A stretch of DNA of 64,000 bases, from the NCBI RefSeq assembly GCF_014836615.1, contig NZ_JACSQN010000002.1, positions 186,001 to 250,000 of the forward strand. The letters are read 5' to 3'. A program made the position numbers and the translations under genes. Source of the DNA: Sporosarcina quadrami. GTDB lineage: Bacteria > Bacillota > Bacilli > Bacillales_A > Planococcaceae. The notes under the pieces are model-generated. The model ran no database searches. It was not told where the DNA came from and saw nothing but the letters and a program-made list of their open reading frames with translations. Shown here in pieces: positions 18,506 through 26,966 of this stretch (position 1 is the stretch's first letter; every line of letters starts with the position of its first letter).

Positions 18506-19798
18506 GTGAATATCGGTGCGTTACAAGCAATGATGGGAGTAGGCGGTAAAACACTAACTAATTCTGCTCAAAGTACAGAATCTTCGATGCAGTCGTTTGG
18601 TAATGTGTTTGCTGGAATTACGATGAAAAATGCGCCTGGGATCAAATTAGGAAACGAAGAAGCAATGAAAATTCCGTTAGAGATGATTCAACTATTATTC
18701 GACGCAAAAACACCAGAAGAGCTTGAACAAGCATTGCAAGCAATACCTGGTTATGAAAACATCGAGCTATCCAACAATATGGAAGCCATAGGAACTATCA
18801 GTAGTATAGAAGACTTGGCAAAAATGCTTTCTGTCGAATGCGAGAAATTGCTTGAGACTTTGAAGGACATTTTGAAAAAGACGAATCTCAAAGAGGAAGA
18901 AATAGATGGATTAACGACCTCAACTGATTTATGGACATTGTTGAGTGTTATTGAGAAGCAAGGCATGAATTTTTTTCAACAATTCAATGTCTCTGTTGAG
19001 AAATCAGCAAATCACAACGAAGCCATCAATTTATTGGCTTTCTTAAAAGCTATGGAACTGACAGCTCCAAAAGTTGATATGACACTTCCTATGGAACAAA
19101 AGATGTTCAGTTTTCAATCGATGGTTCAAAGTGCGTCAGAACAATTTCAACAACTCACTCTGAGTGCGAACCCGGTTAAGCAGGACGTCATGCAATTTAT
19201 CAATCAATCAAATTTCAGAGTAGTTGTACAAGCTGATTCAGCTTCTTCAACTTCAGATGAAAATGCAACTCAAAAACAACCTGAAACAATTAACCAAGTA
19301 TCAAACAGCGCAAATATCGCAGTCACAGCAACAAGAGCAGAATTTTCATTAACTCAAACTGACTCTGCAGGCTCATCACGCAGTGAAGCTTTGATGCGTG
19401 AAATGCAAATGCTATTTAAACGATCGAACTTCGGTCAAGTCGGCGGATCAACAAGGATGCTTATCAAGCTTTATCCGGAACATCTAGGTCAAATCCGTAT
19501 AGAACTGCATGAAACAAATGGTGTTCTTACTGCGAGAATATTAGCTTCAACTGCTTTGGCAAAAGGTATGTTAGACAGCCAAATGCATCAATTGAGAAAT
19601 GCGTTAGCGCAACAGAATCTGCAAGTAGAACGGATTGACGTAACACAGTCCATTCAGGAATCTTCGAAAAACGAGCGTGAACAAGCTTTCAATGAACAGT
19701 TCAATCGTGAGCAGAAGGAAGAGTCCAAGCAAAATAACAGTTCATCCGGAGACGATGAAATGTCATTTGAAGAAATTATGATTGAATTGGAGGTGTAG
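18506..19798 (+). CDS. fliK: Flagellar hook-length control protein FliK
   Basis: FliK measures the hook and switches export specificity. The protein has about 430 residues. The N-terminal two thirds are variable and contain a Ser/Thr/Gln-rich stretch (about 240-290). The C-terminal hook-control domain (about 295-385) has the block LIKLYPEHLGQIRIEL, and a charged Glu/Asn-rich tail follows. I choose GTG 18506, 9 bases after GGAGGTG. The in-frame GTG at 18494 sits inside that site. Confidence 0.93.
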   Translation: MNIGALQAMMGVGGKTLTNSAQSTESSMQSFGNVFAGITMKNAPGIKLGNEEAMKIPLEMIQLLFDAKTPEELEQALQAIPGYENIELSNNMEAIGTISSIEDLAKMLSVECEKLLETLKDILKKTNLKEEEIDGLTTSTDLWTLLSVIEKQGMNFFQQFNVSVEKSANHNEAINLLAFLKAMELTAPKVDMTLPMEQKMFSFQSMVQSASEQFQQLTLSANPVKQDVMQFINQSNFRVVVQADSASSTSDENATQKQPETINQVSNSANIAVTATRAEFSLTQTDSAGSSRSEALMREMQMLFKRSNFGQVGGSTRMLIKLYPEHLGQIRIELHETNGVLTARILASTALAKGMLDSQMHQLRNALAQQNLQVERIDVTQSIQESSKNEREQAFNEQFNREQKEESKQNNSSSGDDEMSFEEIMIELEV

Positions 19799-19802
19799 TA
19801 TA

Positions 19803-20447
19803 GTGCCAGAAGTACAAAAACCAATAACGGATTCAATGTACCTTATGAATCAACAACGTGACCAACGTAAAACAGGTCCTGACACGATGGGAAAAGATGC
19901 TTTCATGAAAATTCTCATTGCACAGTTGACGAATCAGGATCCGACAAATCCAATGAAAGATAATGAATTCATCGCGCAGATGGCTCAATTTTCTTCATTA
20001 GAACAAACAATGAACTTGGCGAATGCATTTGAAAAGTTTGCACAAGCTCAAAATCAATCTCAGTTAATCCAATACAATCAATTTGTAGGTAAAAGTGTCA
20101 AGTGGCACGAAGTGACTGACAAAAAAGACGAAGAGGGCAAACCAATTATCAATGAAGGAACAGGCATTATCCAATCAACAAAGTATGTAAACGGTTCTGT
20201 CGTATTTACGATGGAGGACGGTAAAGAACTGACCCCAGGAAACATATCTGAAGTATTAGCAGGTTCAAACAATAATAGTTTAGTTGAAGCAAGCCAACTT
20301 ATTGGTAAGACAGTAGGATATATGGATGGGGAAGTGGAAAAAACAGGAACCGTCGACTCTGTTTCCAATAAAAATGGCAAACTCGAATACATTTTAAGTG
20401 ATGGTACTCGAATTGATGGAAAGTTATTTACATCAATAAGTAAATAG
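19803..20447 (+). CDS. flgD: Flagellar hook scaffolding protein FlgD
   Basis: FlgD caps the growing hook. The 214-residue protein has the classic MGKDAFMKILIAQLTNQDPTNP motif at about 28-50 and EFIAQMAQFSSLEQ just after, followed by a beta-rich domain. The GTG start at 19803 is 7 bases after GGAGGTG (19789-19795), which overlaps the end of fliK. The TTG at 19782 is in frame but lacks a site. Confidence 0.95.
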   Translation: MPEVQKPITDSMYLMNQQRDQRKTGPDTMGKDAFMKILIAQLTNQDPTNPMKDNEFIAQMAQFSSLEQTMNLANAFEKFAQAQNQSQLIQYNQFVGKSVKWHEVTDKKDEEGKPIINEGTGIIQSTKYVNGSVVFTMEDGKELTPGNISEVLAGSNNNSLVEASQLIGKTVGYMDGEVEKTGTVDSVSNKNGKLEYILSDGTRIDGKLFTSISK

Positions 20448-20463
20448 GTAGAGGAGCGAGGAT

Positions 20464-20844
20464 ATGGAGAAAGTAAACATCCACCACGTTCCGTCGCAGA
20501 CACTCATACGCCAAGGACAACCGCATAAATCGATACAAAGCCCAAAGCAATCGTTTCTAGAACAACTCAACAAGGCAATCCAGCCACAAGAGTTGAAAAT
20601 CAGCAAACATGCAACCGACAGATTGAGAGAACGCAATATCCATATTTCAGAAGTCGAATGGGCACACATCACAGACAAGGTGAACGAGGCAAAAGTGAAG
20701 GGAATCAAAGAATCGCTTGTACTCATGGATCAAGCAGCACTGATCGTCAGCGCAAAAAATTCCACAGTCATTACAGCGATGGATCGCATGGAAGCGAAAG
20801 ACCAACTATTCACAAACATCGACGGCACAATCGTGCTAAGCTAA
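20464..20844 (+). CDS. Flagellar operon protein, TIGR02530 type
   Basis: This 126-residue protein matches the small uncharacterised family found after flgD in many Firmicutes. Its marker is the segment LKISKHATDRLRERNI followed by VKESLVLMDQAALIVSAKN-like residues and VITAMDR. No signal or membrane segment is seen. It is expected to act in hook assembly only because of its place. The gene is visibly richer in C and in C-ending codons than the flanking genes, which hints at a different history. Confidence 0.85.
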   Translation: MEKVNIHHVPSQTLIRQGQPHKSIQSPKQSFLEQLNKAIQPQELKISKHATDRLRERNIHISEVEWAHITDKVNEAKVKGIKESLVLMDQAALIVSAKNSTVITAMDRMEAKDQLFTNIDGTIVLS

Positions 20845-20874
20845 CCGGCAGGACCTCAGACAGAGGATGCCACC

Positions 20875-20900
20875 GTACTACCGACCGAATGAGGTAGTAC
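20875..20900 (+). other. Intercistronic hairpin before flgE
   Basis: GTACTACC (20875-20882) pairs with GGTAGTAC (20893-20900) across a 10-base loop. It lies 10 bases before the AGGAGG of flgE and has no T run, so it is more likely an mRNA stability or processing element than a terminator. Confidence 0.45.
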
Positions 20901-20926
20901 ATATAATCCGAGGAGGAAAAATTAAA

Positions 20927-21898
20927 ATGTTACGTTCTATGTACTCAGGAATCTCAGGCTTGAAAAACTTCCAAACTAAGTTGGATGTTATTGGTAATAA
21001 TATTGCTAACGTTAATACTTATGGATTTAAAAAAGGACGAACGATTTTTAAAGACTTGATTTCACAGACTGTAGCTGGTGCTTCAGGTGGTAGTGATGCT
21101 CGTGGAGGTGTGAATCCTAAACAAGTAGGATTAGGATCACAAATTTCGGCTATTGACACAATTCATTCAGGAGGATCTACACAATTCACTGGGAATACTT
21201 TAGATTTAGCTCTTTCTGGCGATGGTTTTTTTCAGGTAGCTGATGGTATTGGTGTAGACGCTGAATCTGGTTCCGGCGAATTTACTAATCCTTTATATAC
21301 AAGAGCAGGAAACTTTTATATGGACAACAATGGCTACCTGGTAAATTCTGACGGTAAATACTTAGTTGGATATGCTGTTGCTGGTTGGGATGGCGAGCCA
21401 TCATCAGTGGCTACAGCTTATCCGAATGCAAATACAGTAGATAGTTCAGCTACTGTAGGCAATCTTGACTCAGATGATGATGGAGTAGCAGATTTGAATC
21501 CTACAACAGCTACAGGGGAATATACTCCACTACGCATTCCTAAAAATGCTCAATCAATGAGTGTTGCCCAGGATGGTACAGTCACTTTTGTGGACTCAGA
21601 AGGAACGCTTAAATGGGCTGGACAGTTAGTTTTGGCCAAATTTTCGAATCCTGGCGGTTTAAATAAAGCAGGAGGGAACTATTTCCAACAAACGGCTAAC
21701 TCGGGGAATCCATTATTCCAAGTTGGTACAAAAGAAGGTATAGGTGCTATCGAATCAGGCTTCCTAGAAATGTCCAACGTCGATCTATCCGAAGAATTCA
21801 CAGAAATGATCGTTGCACAACGTGGTTTCCAAGCAAACACACGTATTATCACAACATCGGATGAAATTTTGCAAGAACTTGTCAACTTGAAACGATAA
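20927..21898 (+). CDS. flgE: Flagellar hook protein FlgE
   Basis: FlgE forms the hook. The 323-residue protein starts with MLRSMYSGISGLKNFQTKLDV and the IGNNIANVNTYGFKKGR rod/hook motif, and ends with the standard EFTEMIVAQRGFQANTRI helix. AGGAGG (20911-20916) fixes the start; the ORF upstream of it is not coding. It is longer than the B. subtilis protein (about 264 residues) because of a variable middle region (about 150-225) that contains DSDDDGVADLNP, a DxDxDGxxD calcium-loop pattern. Confidence 0.95.
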   Translation: MLRSMYSGISGLKNFQTKLDVIGNNIANVNTYGFKKGRTIFKDLISQTVAGASGGSDARGGVNPKQVGLGSQISAIDTIHSGGSTQFTGNTLDLALSGDGFFQVADGIGVDAESGSGEFTNPLYTRAGNFYMDNNGYLVNSDGKYLVGYAVAGWDGEPSSVATAYPNANTVDSSATVGNLDSDDDGVADLNPTTATGEYTPLRIPKNAQSMSVAQDGTVTFVDSEGTLKWAGQLVLAKFSNPGGLNKAGGNYFQQTANSGNPLFQVGTKEGIGAIESGFLEMSNVDLSEEFTEMIVAQRGFQANTRIITTSDEILQELVNLKR

Positions 21899-21963
21899 TA
21901 GTAATTCCAATACTATATTTACCCAGTTAGCAAGCCTCTCAAACATACAAAAGCTTCATCAGA

Positions 21964-21996
21964 AAAGGAGGGCCGGGCCGGCTCTGTGCCTGGCCC
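21964..21996 (+). promoter_or_regulatory. Ribosome binding site and GC-rich hairpin before flbD
   Basis: AAAGGAGGG (21964-21972) is the only strong ribosome binding site before flbD but lies more than 30 bases from the ATG. GGGCCGGGC (21970-21978) pairs with GCCTGGCCC (21988-21996). Folding this stem would bring the site to about 7 bases from the ATG, while covering its last three G residues. The GC-only stem is unusual in this AT-rich region. Confidence 0.55.
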
Positions 21997-22003
21997 TTTA
22001 CAT

Positions 22004-22225
22004 ATGATAAAAGTTACACGATTGAACGGTGCAATTTTCACATTAAATGCACTGTACATAGAGAAAGTGGAGACGTTCCCTGATACTACAATAACGCTGA
22101 CGACGGGTACCAAATATGTCGTCCTCGATCCGGTTGATGTCATTAACCAACGCATTATCGATTTCTATCAATCGGTTCAATTGTTATCGAATCCACATAT
22201 TTGGAGTGAAGAAGATGAAGAGTAA
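22004..22225 (+). CDS. swrD: FlbD/SwrD flagellar protein
   Basis: The 73-residue protein matches the FlbD family (MIKVTRLNG, LYIEKVETFPDTTITLTTGTKYVV). In B. subtilis its homologue SwrD (YlzI) raises motor torque and is needed for swarming. I start at ATG 22004; the open frame reaches upstream through a GC-rich hairpin without similarity. The 3' end overlaps fliL by 11 bases. Confidence 0.9.
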   Translation: MIKVTRLNGAIFTLNALYIEKVETFPDTTITLTTGTKYVVLDPVDVINQRIIDFYQSVQLLSNPHIWSEEDEE

Positions 22226-22649
22226 AGCACTAACCATTGCACTTATCGTTTTAGTCGTCATTTCGTTATTAAGTATAATCGGACTCGTTCTCAAGTTGCA
22301 GTTAACTAATAACGACGGCTCGACTGAACCGAAAGAACCGACAATAGATGAAATTATTGAATCGTCCGTTGACATACCTGAAATCACGACAAATCTTTCA
22401 GGAAAGCAATTTATTAAAATTTCCTTGAAAATCCAGACAACCAATAAGAAGGCGGCTGAAGAGTTGCTGAAACGGGATTTCCAAGTGAAGAACCTTGTTA
22501 TTCAAGAGCTGTCTGAAATGACAGCAGACGATTTTGCTGGGAAAGCCGGTAAGCAAGCATTCGAGGATTCAATTAAGGCACAGCTGAATCCGCTAATGCA
22601 GAGTGGAGAAATTGAGAAAGTGTATATTGTTTCTCACATCATTAATTAA
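22215..22649 (+). CDS. fliL: Flagellar basal-body-associated protein FliL
   Basis: FliL surrounds and supports the stator. The 144-residue protein has one N-terminal membrane helix (about 5-28) and an extracytoplasmic FliL domain with KQFIKISLKIQTTNKKAAEEL and the C-terminal VYIVSHIIN. GGAGTGAAGAAG precedes the ATG at 22215. The longer upstream frame overlaps swrD and is not coding. Confidence 0.95.
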   Translation: MKSKALTIALIVLVVISLLSIIGLVLKLQLTNNDGSTEPKEPTIDEIIESSVDIPEITTNLSGKQFIKISLKIQTTNKKAAEELLKRDFQVKNLVIQELSEMTADDFAGKAGKQAFEDSIKAQLNPLMQSGEIEKVYIVSHIIN

Positions 22650-22684
22650 CGAACTAATTATGCACTTGGATTGGAGGTGGCTTT

Positions 22685-23683
22685 ATGGCGGGAGATATTT
22701 TATCCCAACATGAAATTGATGCATTATTATCCGCAATATCTACTGGTGAAATGTCAGCGGATGAGATGAAAAAAGAAGATGACACGAAGAAGGTCAAAGT
22801 GTATGACTTTAAACGTGCGCTTCGATTTTCAAAAGACCAGATCCGAAGTTTGACGCGAATCCATGAAAACTTCGCCAGATTATTGACGACGTACTTTTCG
22901 GCGCAGTTGCGGACATATGTGCAAATTAATGTTGCCTCGGTCGATCAAATTCCATTTGAGGAATTCATCCGATCAATTCCTAACATGACGTTGCTCAATA
23001 TATTTGAAGTTCCACCGCTTGAAGGTAATATCATCATGGAAGTGAATCCGAATGTCGCCTATTCCATGTTAGATCGATTAATGGGTGGGGTTGGGGATGG
23101 TCCTGGTAAAGTCGATAATATGACTGAAATCGAGACGAAGATTTTAACGAATTTATTTGAAAGATCTTTTGATAACTTGCGCGAAGCGTGGGCAGGAATT
23201 ATAGAAATTGATCCTTTCCTTTCGGAGATGGAAGTCAATCCGCAATTTCTACAGATGATTTCTCCAAATGAGACGGTTGTCGTCATCTCATTCAATATTA
23301 TGATCGGTGAATCTAGCGGAATGATAAATATTTGTATTCCTCACGTTGTCCTAGAACCGATTGTTCCAAATTTATCGGTTCGTTATTGGATGCAAACAAA
23401 TAAAAAAGAACCATCTCCTGAACAAAGTATTATTTTAGAGAAACGATTAAAACAAGCAAGTTTGCCGATTACAACGGAACTTGGACAAGGTTCCATGTCT
23501 GTTGAAGATTTCTTGTATCTCCAATCGGGAGATGTTATATCGCTAGATACGAAAATTGAAGATCCTCTTATTGTGAAAGTCGGGGATATTCCAAAATTCA
23601 CTGCACAACCAGGCCATATGAGAAACCGAATGGCTGTGCAAATTATTGATATATTAAACGGAGGGGATGAAGATGATGAGTGA
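22685..23683 (+). CDS. fliM: Flagellar motor switch protein FliM
   Basis: FliM is the C-ring protein that binds CheY-P. The 332-residue protein opens with the CheY-binding motif ILSQHEIDALLSAI, followed by a CheC-like middle domain (about 45-230) and a C-terminal SpoA domain (about 250-325, LGQGSMSVEDFLYLQSGDVI). GGAGGTGG precedes the ATG. It overlaps fliY by 11 bases. Confidence 0.97.
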   Translation: MAGDILSQHEIDALLSAISTGEMSADEMKKEDDTKKVKVYDFKRALRFSKDQIRSLTRIHENFARLLTTYFSAQLRTYVQINVASVDQIPFEEFIRSIPNMTLLNIFEVPPLEGNIIMEVNPNVAYSMLDRLMGGVGDGPGKVDNMTEIETKILTNLFERSFDNLREAWAGIIEIDPFLSEMEVNPQFLQMISPNETVVVISFNIMIGESSGMINICIPHVVLEPIVPNLSVRYWMQTNKKEPSPEQSIILEKRLKQASLPITTELGQGSMSVEDFLYLQSGDVISLDTKIEDPLIVKVGDIPKFTAQPGHMRNRMAVQIIDILNGGDEDDE

Positions 23684-24905
23684 TAACGTGCTATCCCAAG
23701 AAGAAATTGAAGCTTTGTTACGTGGAGAACCGCTTCCTTCAGAAGAAGCCGCAACATCGTCCTCTGAGAATGATGATTTACAAAGTCATTTAAGTGAAAT
23801 GGAAAAAGATGCTTTAGGTGAAGTAGGAAATATTTCATTCGGTAGCTCAGCTACAGCGTTGTCTTCGTTATTGGGACAAAAAGTCGAAATTACAACGCCT
23901 GAAATAACAGTGGTGGATAGAAGTTTGTTAGAAACGGAATTTGTCCATCCGTACGTCGCGATCCAAGTCGAATATACAGAAGGTTTGAATGGAACAAACC
24001 TTCTCGTCATTAAGCAAAGTGACGCGGCAATTATTGCAGATCTTATGCTTGGTGGAGATGGCCTTGCACCAAGTGAGGAGTTAAATGAAATCCATCTAAG
24101 CGCAGTGCAAGAAGCGATGAATCAAATGATGGGCTCTGCTGCAACGTCGATGTCGACTGTGTTCAATAAAAAAGTGGATATTTCTCCACCTTCTATTGAT
24201 TTGTTCGATATTCAAAGCGTAGAAAGTGCTGAACAGATTCCAGAAAATGAATTGATGATTAAAGTGTCATTCGATTTAAAAGTCGGTTCATTAATTGACT
24301 CCAATATTATGCAATTATTTCCCTTGCAATTCGGTAAGAATTTAGTTGCTCAACTAATGGGCATGGGTTCTGAAGAAGAGACGGCTGTCACGATGGAAGA
24401 AGCCCCTGCTCCACAGGCGCAATCTCCAAGTCAGCAACAGAATTACGAACAACGGAACACAATGGATTATGGCAATCAGGCATCTTATCAGCAACCTGCA
24501 CAACAGCAACAGCAGTATTATCAGGAACAGCCTATGCAACAACATGTACAGCAACAAATGCCACAAAGACAACAACAGCCGCCTGTACATGTACAACAAG
24601 CTCAATTTGCCAGTTTTGATGCACCATCGTTAAATCCTTCGGAGTCTAATAACTTAAATATGTTATTGGACATTCCGTTGAAAGTGACAGTTGAACTAGG
24701 CCGCACTAAGCGGTCCGTAAAAGAAATACTTGAAATGTCTAGCGGCTCCATTTTGGAATTGGACAAGCTTGCAGGTGAACCTGTTGATATTCTAGTGAAT
24801 AATCGTCATATTGCTAGAGGCGAAGTAGTAGTCATCGATGAGAACTTTGGTGTACGCATCACAGATATTTTAAGTCAGACAGAACGTTTAAATAATTTAA
24901 GATAG
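23673..24905 (+). CDS. fliY: Motor switch phosphatase FliY (FliN/FliY)
   Basis: FliY both forms the C ring and dephosphorylates CheY-P. The protein has about 410 residues. In order it has the N-terminal CheY-binding motif (VLSQEEIEALLRGE), a CheC-like domain with two E-x2-N-type centres (GEVGNISFGSS and QEAMNQMMGSA), a long Gln-rich linker (about 245-320), and a C-terminal SpoA/FliN domain (LDIPLKVTVELGRTKR). The ATG at 23673 is 6 bases from GGAGGGG; 23676 is possible. Confidence 0.95.
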   Translation: MMSDNVLSQEEIEALLRGEPLPSEEAATSSSENDDLQSHLSEMEKDALGEVGNISFGSSATALSSLLGQKVEITTPEITVVDRSLLETEFVHPYVAIQVEYTEGLNGTNLLVIKQSDAAIIADLMLGGDGLAPSEELNEIHLSAVQEAMNQMMGSAATSMSTVFNKKVDISPPSIDLFDIQSVESAEQIPENELMIKVSFDLKVGSLIDSNIMQLFPLQFGKNLVAQLMGMGSEEETAVTMEEAPAPQAQSPSQQQNYEQRNTMDYGNQASYQQPAQQQQQYYQEQPMQQHVQQQMPQRQQQPPVHVQQAQFASFDAPSLNPSESNNLNMLLDIPLKVTVELGRTKRSVKEILEMSSGSILELDKLAGEPVDILVNNRHIARGEVVVIDENFGVRITDILSQTERLNNLR

Positions 24906-24925
24906 AAATTGGGAGGTCAATGAGA

Positions 24926-25288
24926 ATGGGTAAACGTATTTTAATAGTAGATGACGCGGCTTTCATGCGTATGATGATCAAGGACATTTTGACAAAGAAT
25001 AATTTTGAAGTTGTAGGTGAAGCGGCTGACGGAGCACAGGCAGTCGAGAAATATTTAGAATTAAAACCTGACCTTGTCACAATGGATATTACAATGCCTG
25101 AAATGGATGGAATTGCAGCACTGAAAGCCATTAAAGAAAAAGATCCGTCTGCGACAATTATTATGTGTTCAGCGATGGGGCAACAAGCAATGGTTATCGA
25201 TGCTATCCAGGCAGGGGCAAAAGATTTCATCGTCAAGCCGTTCCAGGCAGACCGTGTTGTCGAAGCGATTCAAAAAGCATTAGGTTGA
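24926..25288 (+). CDS. cheY: Chemotaxis response regulator CheY
   Basis: CheY carries the signal from CheA to FliM. The 120-residue single receiver domain has acidic residues D9-D10, the phosphorylation site D54 (TMDITMPEMDG), the conserved Ser/Thr position in MCSAMG and K104-type lysine in FIVKPF. I start at ATG 24926, 8 bases after GGAGGT; the ATG at 24920 is too close. Confidence 0.97.
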   Translation: MGKRILIVDDAAFMRMMIKDILTKNNFEVVGEAADGAQAVEKYLELKPDLVTMDITMPEMDGIAALKAIKEKDPSATIIMCSAMGQQAMVIDAIQAGAKDFIVKPFQADRVVEAIQKALG

Positions 25289-25292
25289 TCGT

Positions 25293-25988
25293 ATGAGAGC
25301 ATCAATTATTTCTAAGAAATCATTATCATTCATAGTAGCGTGCTTACTGTTCTTAACTTTACCTTCGCTTGTTGCATTTGCGGATTCTGATAATGACAAA
25401 TTTCTTTCAGATCTTTATAAAACAGATAAAGACGAGAAGGATGGAAGTCCTGCCACCGAAGACAAAAGTGAACCGGCTGCCGATCGTTCAAAGAGCGAGG
25501 CAGCTAGTGGTTCTTCTTGGGGAGATTATGTAAGGATGATTTTTGCTTTCATCTTTGTCATCGCCCTATTGCTCGCATTGCTGAAGTTTTTGAACCGGAA
25601 GAACCGCATGTTTGAACAGCATCGGTTAATGAAGAACATGGGAGGCCTCTCATTAGGTCAACAGAAATCAGTACAACTTGTCATGATCGGTGACACTTAC
25701 TATTTAGTAGGGGTCGGAGATGAAGTCAGATTGCTCAAGGAAATTGTCGATCCTGAAGAGGTACGTCAGTTGGAAAGTTATTTTGGCGAAGATGAGCTGA
25801 ATACATCCCCTGGATTTATCAATAAGATAGTGACGTTCATTTCCGAAAGAGGAAATGCACGTTCAAATAGTCACGAAGAACAAGATGAATTCAAAAATAT
25901 ATTTTCAGCCAGATTGCATGAGCTGAAATCCGAACGAAAGAAACACTTAAGCCGATTGGAAGAAAAGGAGAGCAGAAAAGATGAATGA
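25293..25988 (+). CDS. fliO: Flagellar biosynthesis protein FliO (FliZ)
   Basis: FliO helps FliP assemble into the export gate. The 231-residue protein has a signal peptide (about 1-30, cut near VAFAD), a charged extracytoplasmic linker (about 30-75), a membrane helix (about 84-103) and the cytoplasmic FliO domain (LSLGQQKSVQLVMIGDTYYLVGV). B. subtilis calls this protein FliZ. The ribosome binding site is weak, so translation may be coupled to cheY, 4 bases upstream. It overlaps fliP by 8 bases. Confidence 0.92.
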   Translation: MRASIISKKSLSFIVACLLFLTLPSLVAFADSDNDKFLSDLYKTDKDEKDGSPATEDKSEPAADRSKSEAASGSSWGDYVRMIFAFIFVIALLLALLKFLNRKNRMFEQHRLMKNMGGLSLGQQKSVQLVMIGDTYYLVGVGDEVRLLKEIVDPEEVRQLESYFGEDELNTSPGFINKIVTFISERGNARSNSHEEQDEFKNIFSARLHELKSERKKHLSRLEEKESRKDE

Positions 25989-26649
25989 TTTCGTCCAGTT
26001 TTTTTCGGACAGTGACGCGACAAACGTATCTACATCCATCAAAATGCTTCTTCTTCTCACTGTCCTGTCGCTTGCACCAGCGATTCTCATTCTGATGACA
26101 TCATTTGCACGGATTGTAATAGTGCTGTCTTTTGTAAGGACTGCACTGGCAACACAGCAAATGCCGCCAAACCAAGTAATTGTGGGACTGGCACTGTTCT
26201 TGACCTTTTTCGTCATGGCTCCTACTTTCCAAGAAGTGAATGAAAAAGCCTTAACACCTTTATTCGCTGAAGAAATTTCACTTGACGAAGCGTATGAACA
26301 GATGAGTATTCCATTTAAAGAGTTCATGAGTAAACATACGAGACAAAAAGATCTGGAATTGTTCATTCGGTATAATAAAGCTGAACAGCCAGAATCATTA
26401 GAGGATATTCCCCTGACGATGTTAGTTCCAGCTTTTGCACTAAGTGAAATCAAAACGGCATTCCAGATGGGTTTCATGGTTTTTATACCATTTTTGGTCA
26501 TTGATATGATTGTCGCAAGTGTTTTAATGTCCATGGGTATGATGATGTTACCGCCTGTAATGATATCATTGCCATTTAAAATACTGTTATTTGTCCTAGT
26601 AGATGGATGGTATCTCATAATCAAATCGCTGTTGCAAAGTTTTAGCTGA
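25981..26649 (+). CDS. fliP: Flagellar export gate protein FliP
   Basis: FliP forms the core of the export gate. The 222-residue protein has four hydrophobic segments and the signature blocks SFARIVIVLSFVRTALATQQMPPNQV and PFLVIDMIVASVLMSMGMMMLPP. There is no cleavable signal peptide like that of enteric FliP. GGAGAGC lies before the ATG inside fliO. Confidence 0.97.
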   Translation: MNDFVQFFSDSDATNVSTSIKMLLLLTVLSLAPAILILMTSFARIVIVLSFVRTALATQQMPPNQVIVGLALFLTFFVMAPTFQEVNEKALTPLFAEEISLDEAYEQMSIPFKEFMSKHTRQKDLELFIRYNKAEQPESLEDIPLTMLVPAFALSEIKTAFQMGFMVFIPFLVIDMIVASVLMSMGMMMLPPVMISLPFKILLFVLVDGWYLIIKSLLQSFS

Positions 26650-26692
26650 AGACGAATGATAAAGCGGTATTTAAAAATGGGAGTGAAAAAAC

Positions 26693-26962
26693 ATGACGGG
26701 CGAAATGGTCATAACGATAGCGGAGCGTGCGATATGGGTCATTTTGTTAGCGTCTGGCCCTCTATTGATTGTTGCATTAGTTACAGGATTGGCGGTCAGC
26801 ATATTTCAAGCTACGACACAAATACAAGAACAGACATTGGCGTTTGTTCCAAAAATTATTGCAGTACTAGTTGCAATTATATTTTTTGGTCCTTGGATGC
26901 TGTCTAGAGTAACTGCTTATGCATCAGACATCTTTGAAAACCTAGTTAGGTATATAGGGTGA
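26693..26962 (+). CDS. fliQ: Flagellar export gate protein FliQ
   Basis: FliQ is an 89-residue two-helix membrane protein of the export gate. It has the typical GLAVSIFQATTQIQEQTLAFVPKIIAV core. GGGAGTG precedes the ATG. Confidence 0.97.
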   Translation: MTGEMVITIAERAIWVILLASGPLLIVALVTGLAVSIFQATTQIQEQTLAFVPKIIAVLVAIIFFGPWMLSRVTAYASDIFENLVRYIG

Positions 26963-26966
26963 TGTA

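Noticed and set aside
20658..20897. Plus-strand 79-codon open frame overlapping the TIGR02530 gene
   Set aside because: It is out of frame with a conserved gene and very rich in His, Arg and Ser, as expected from a shadow frame.
25947..26624. Minus-strand open frame of 225 codons opposite fliP
   Set aside because: The plus strand has a full fliP with all family motifs; the antisense product has low-complexity hydrophobic composition and no start signals.
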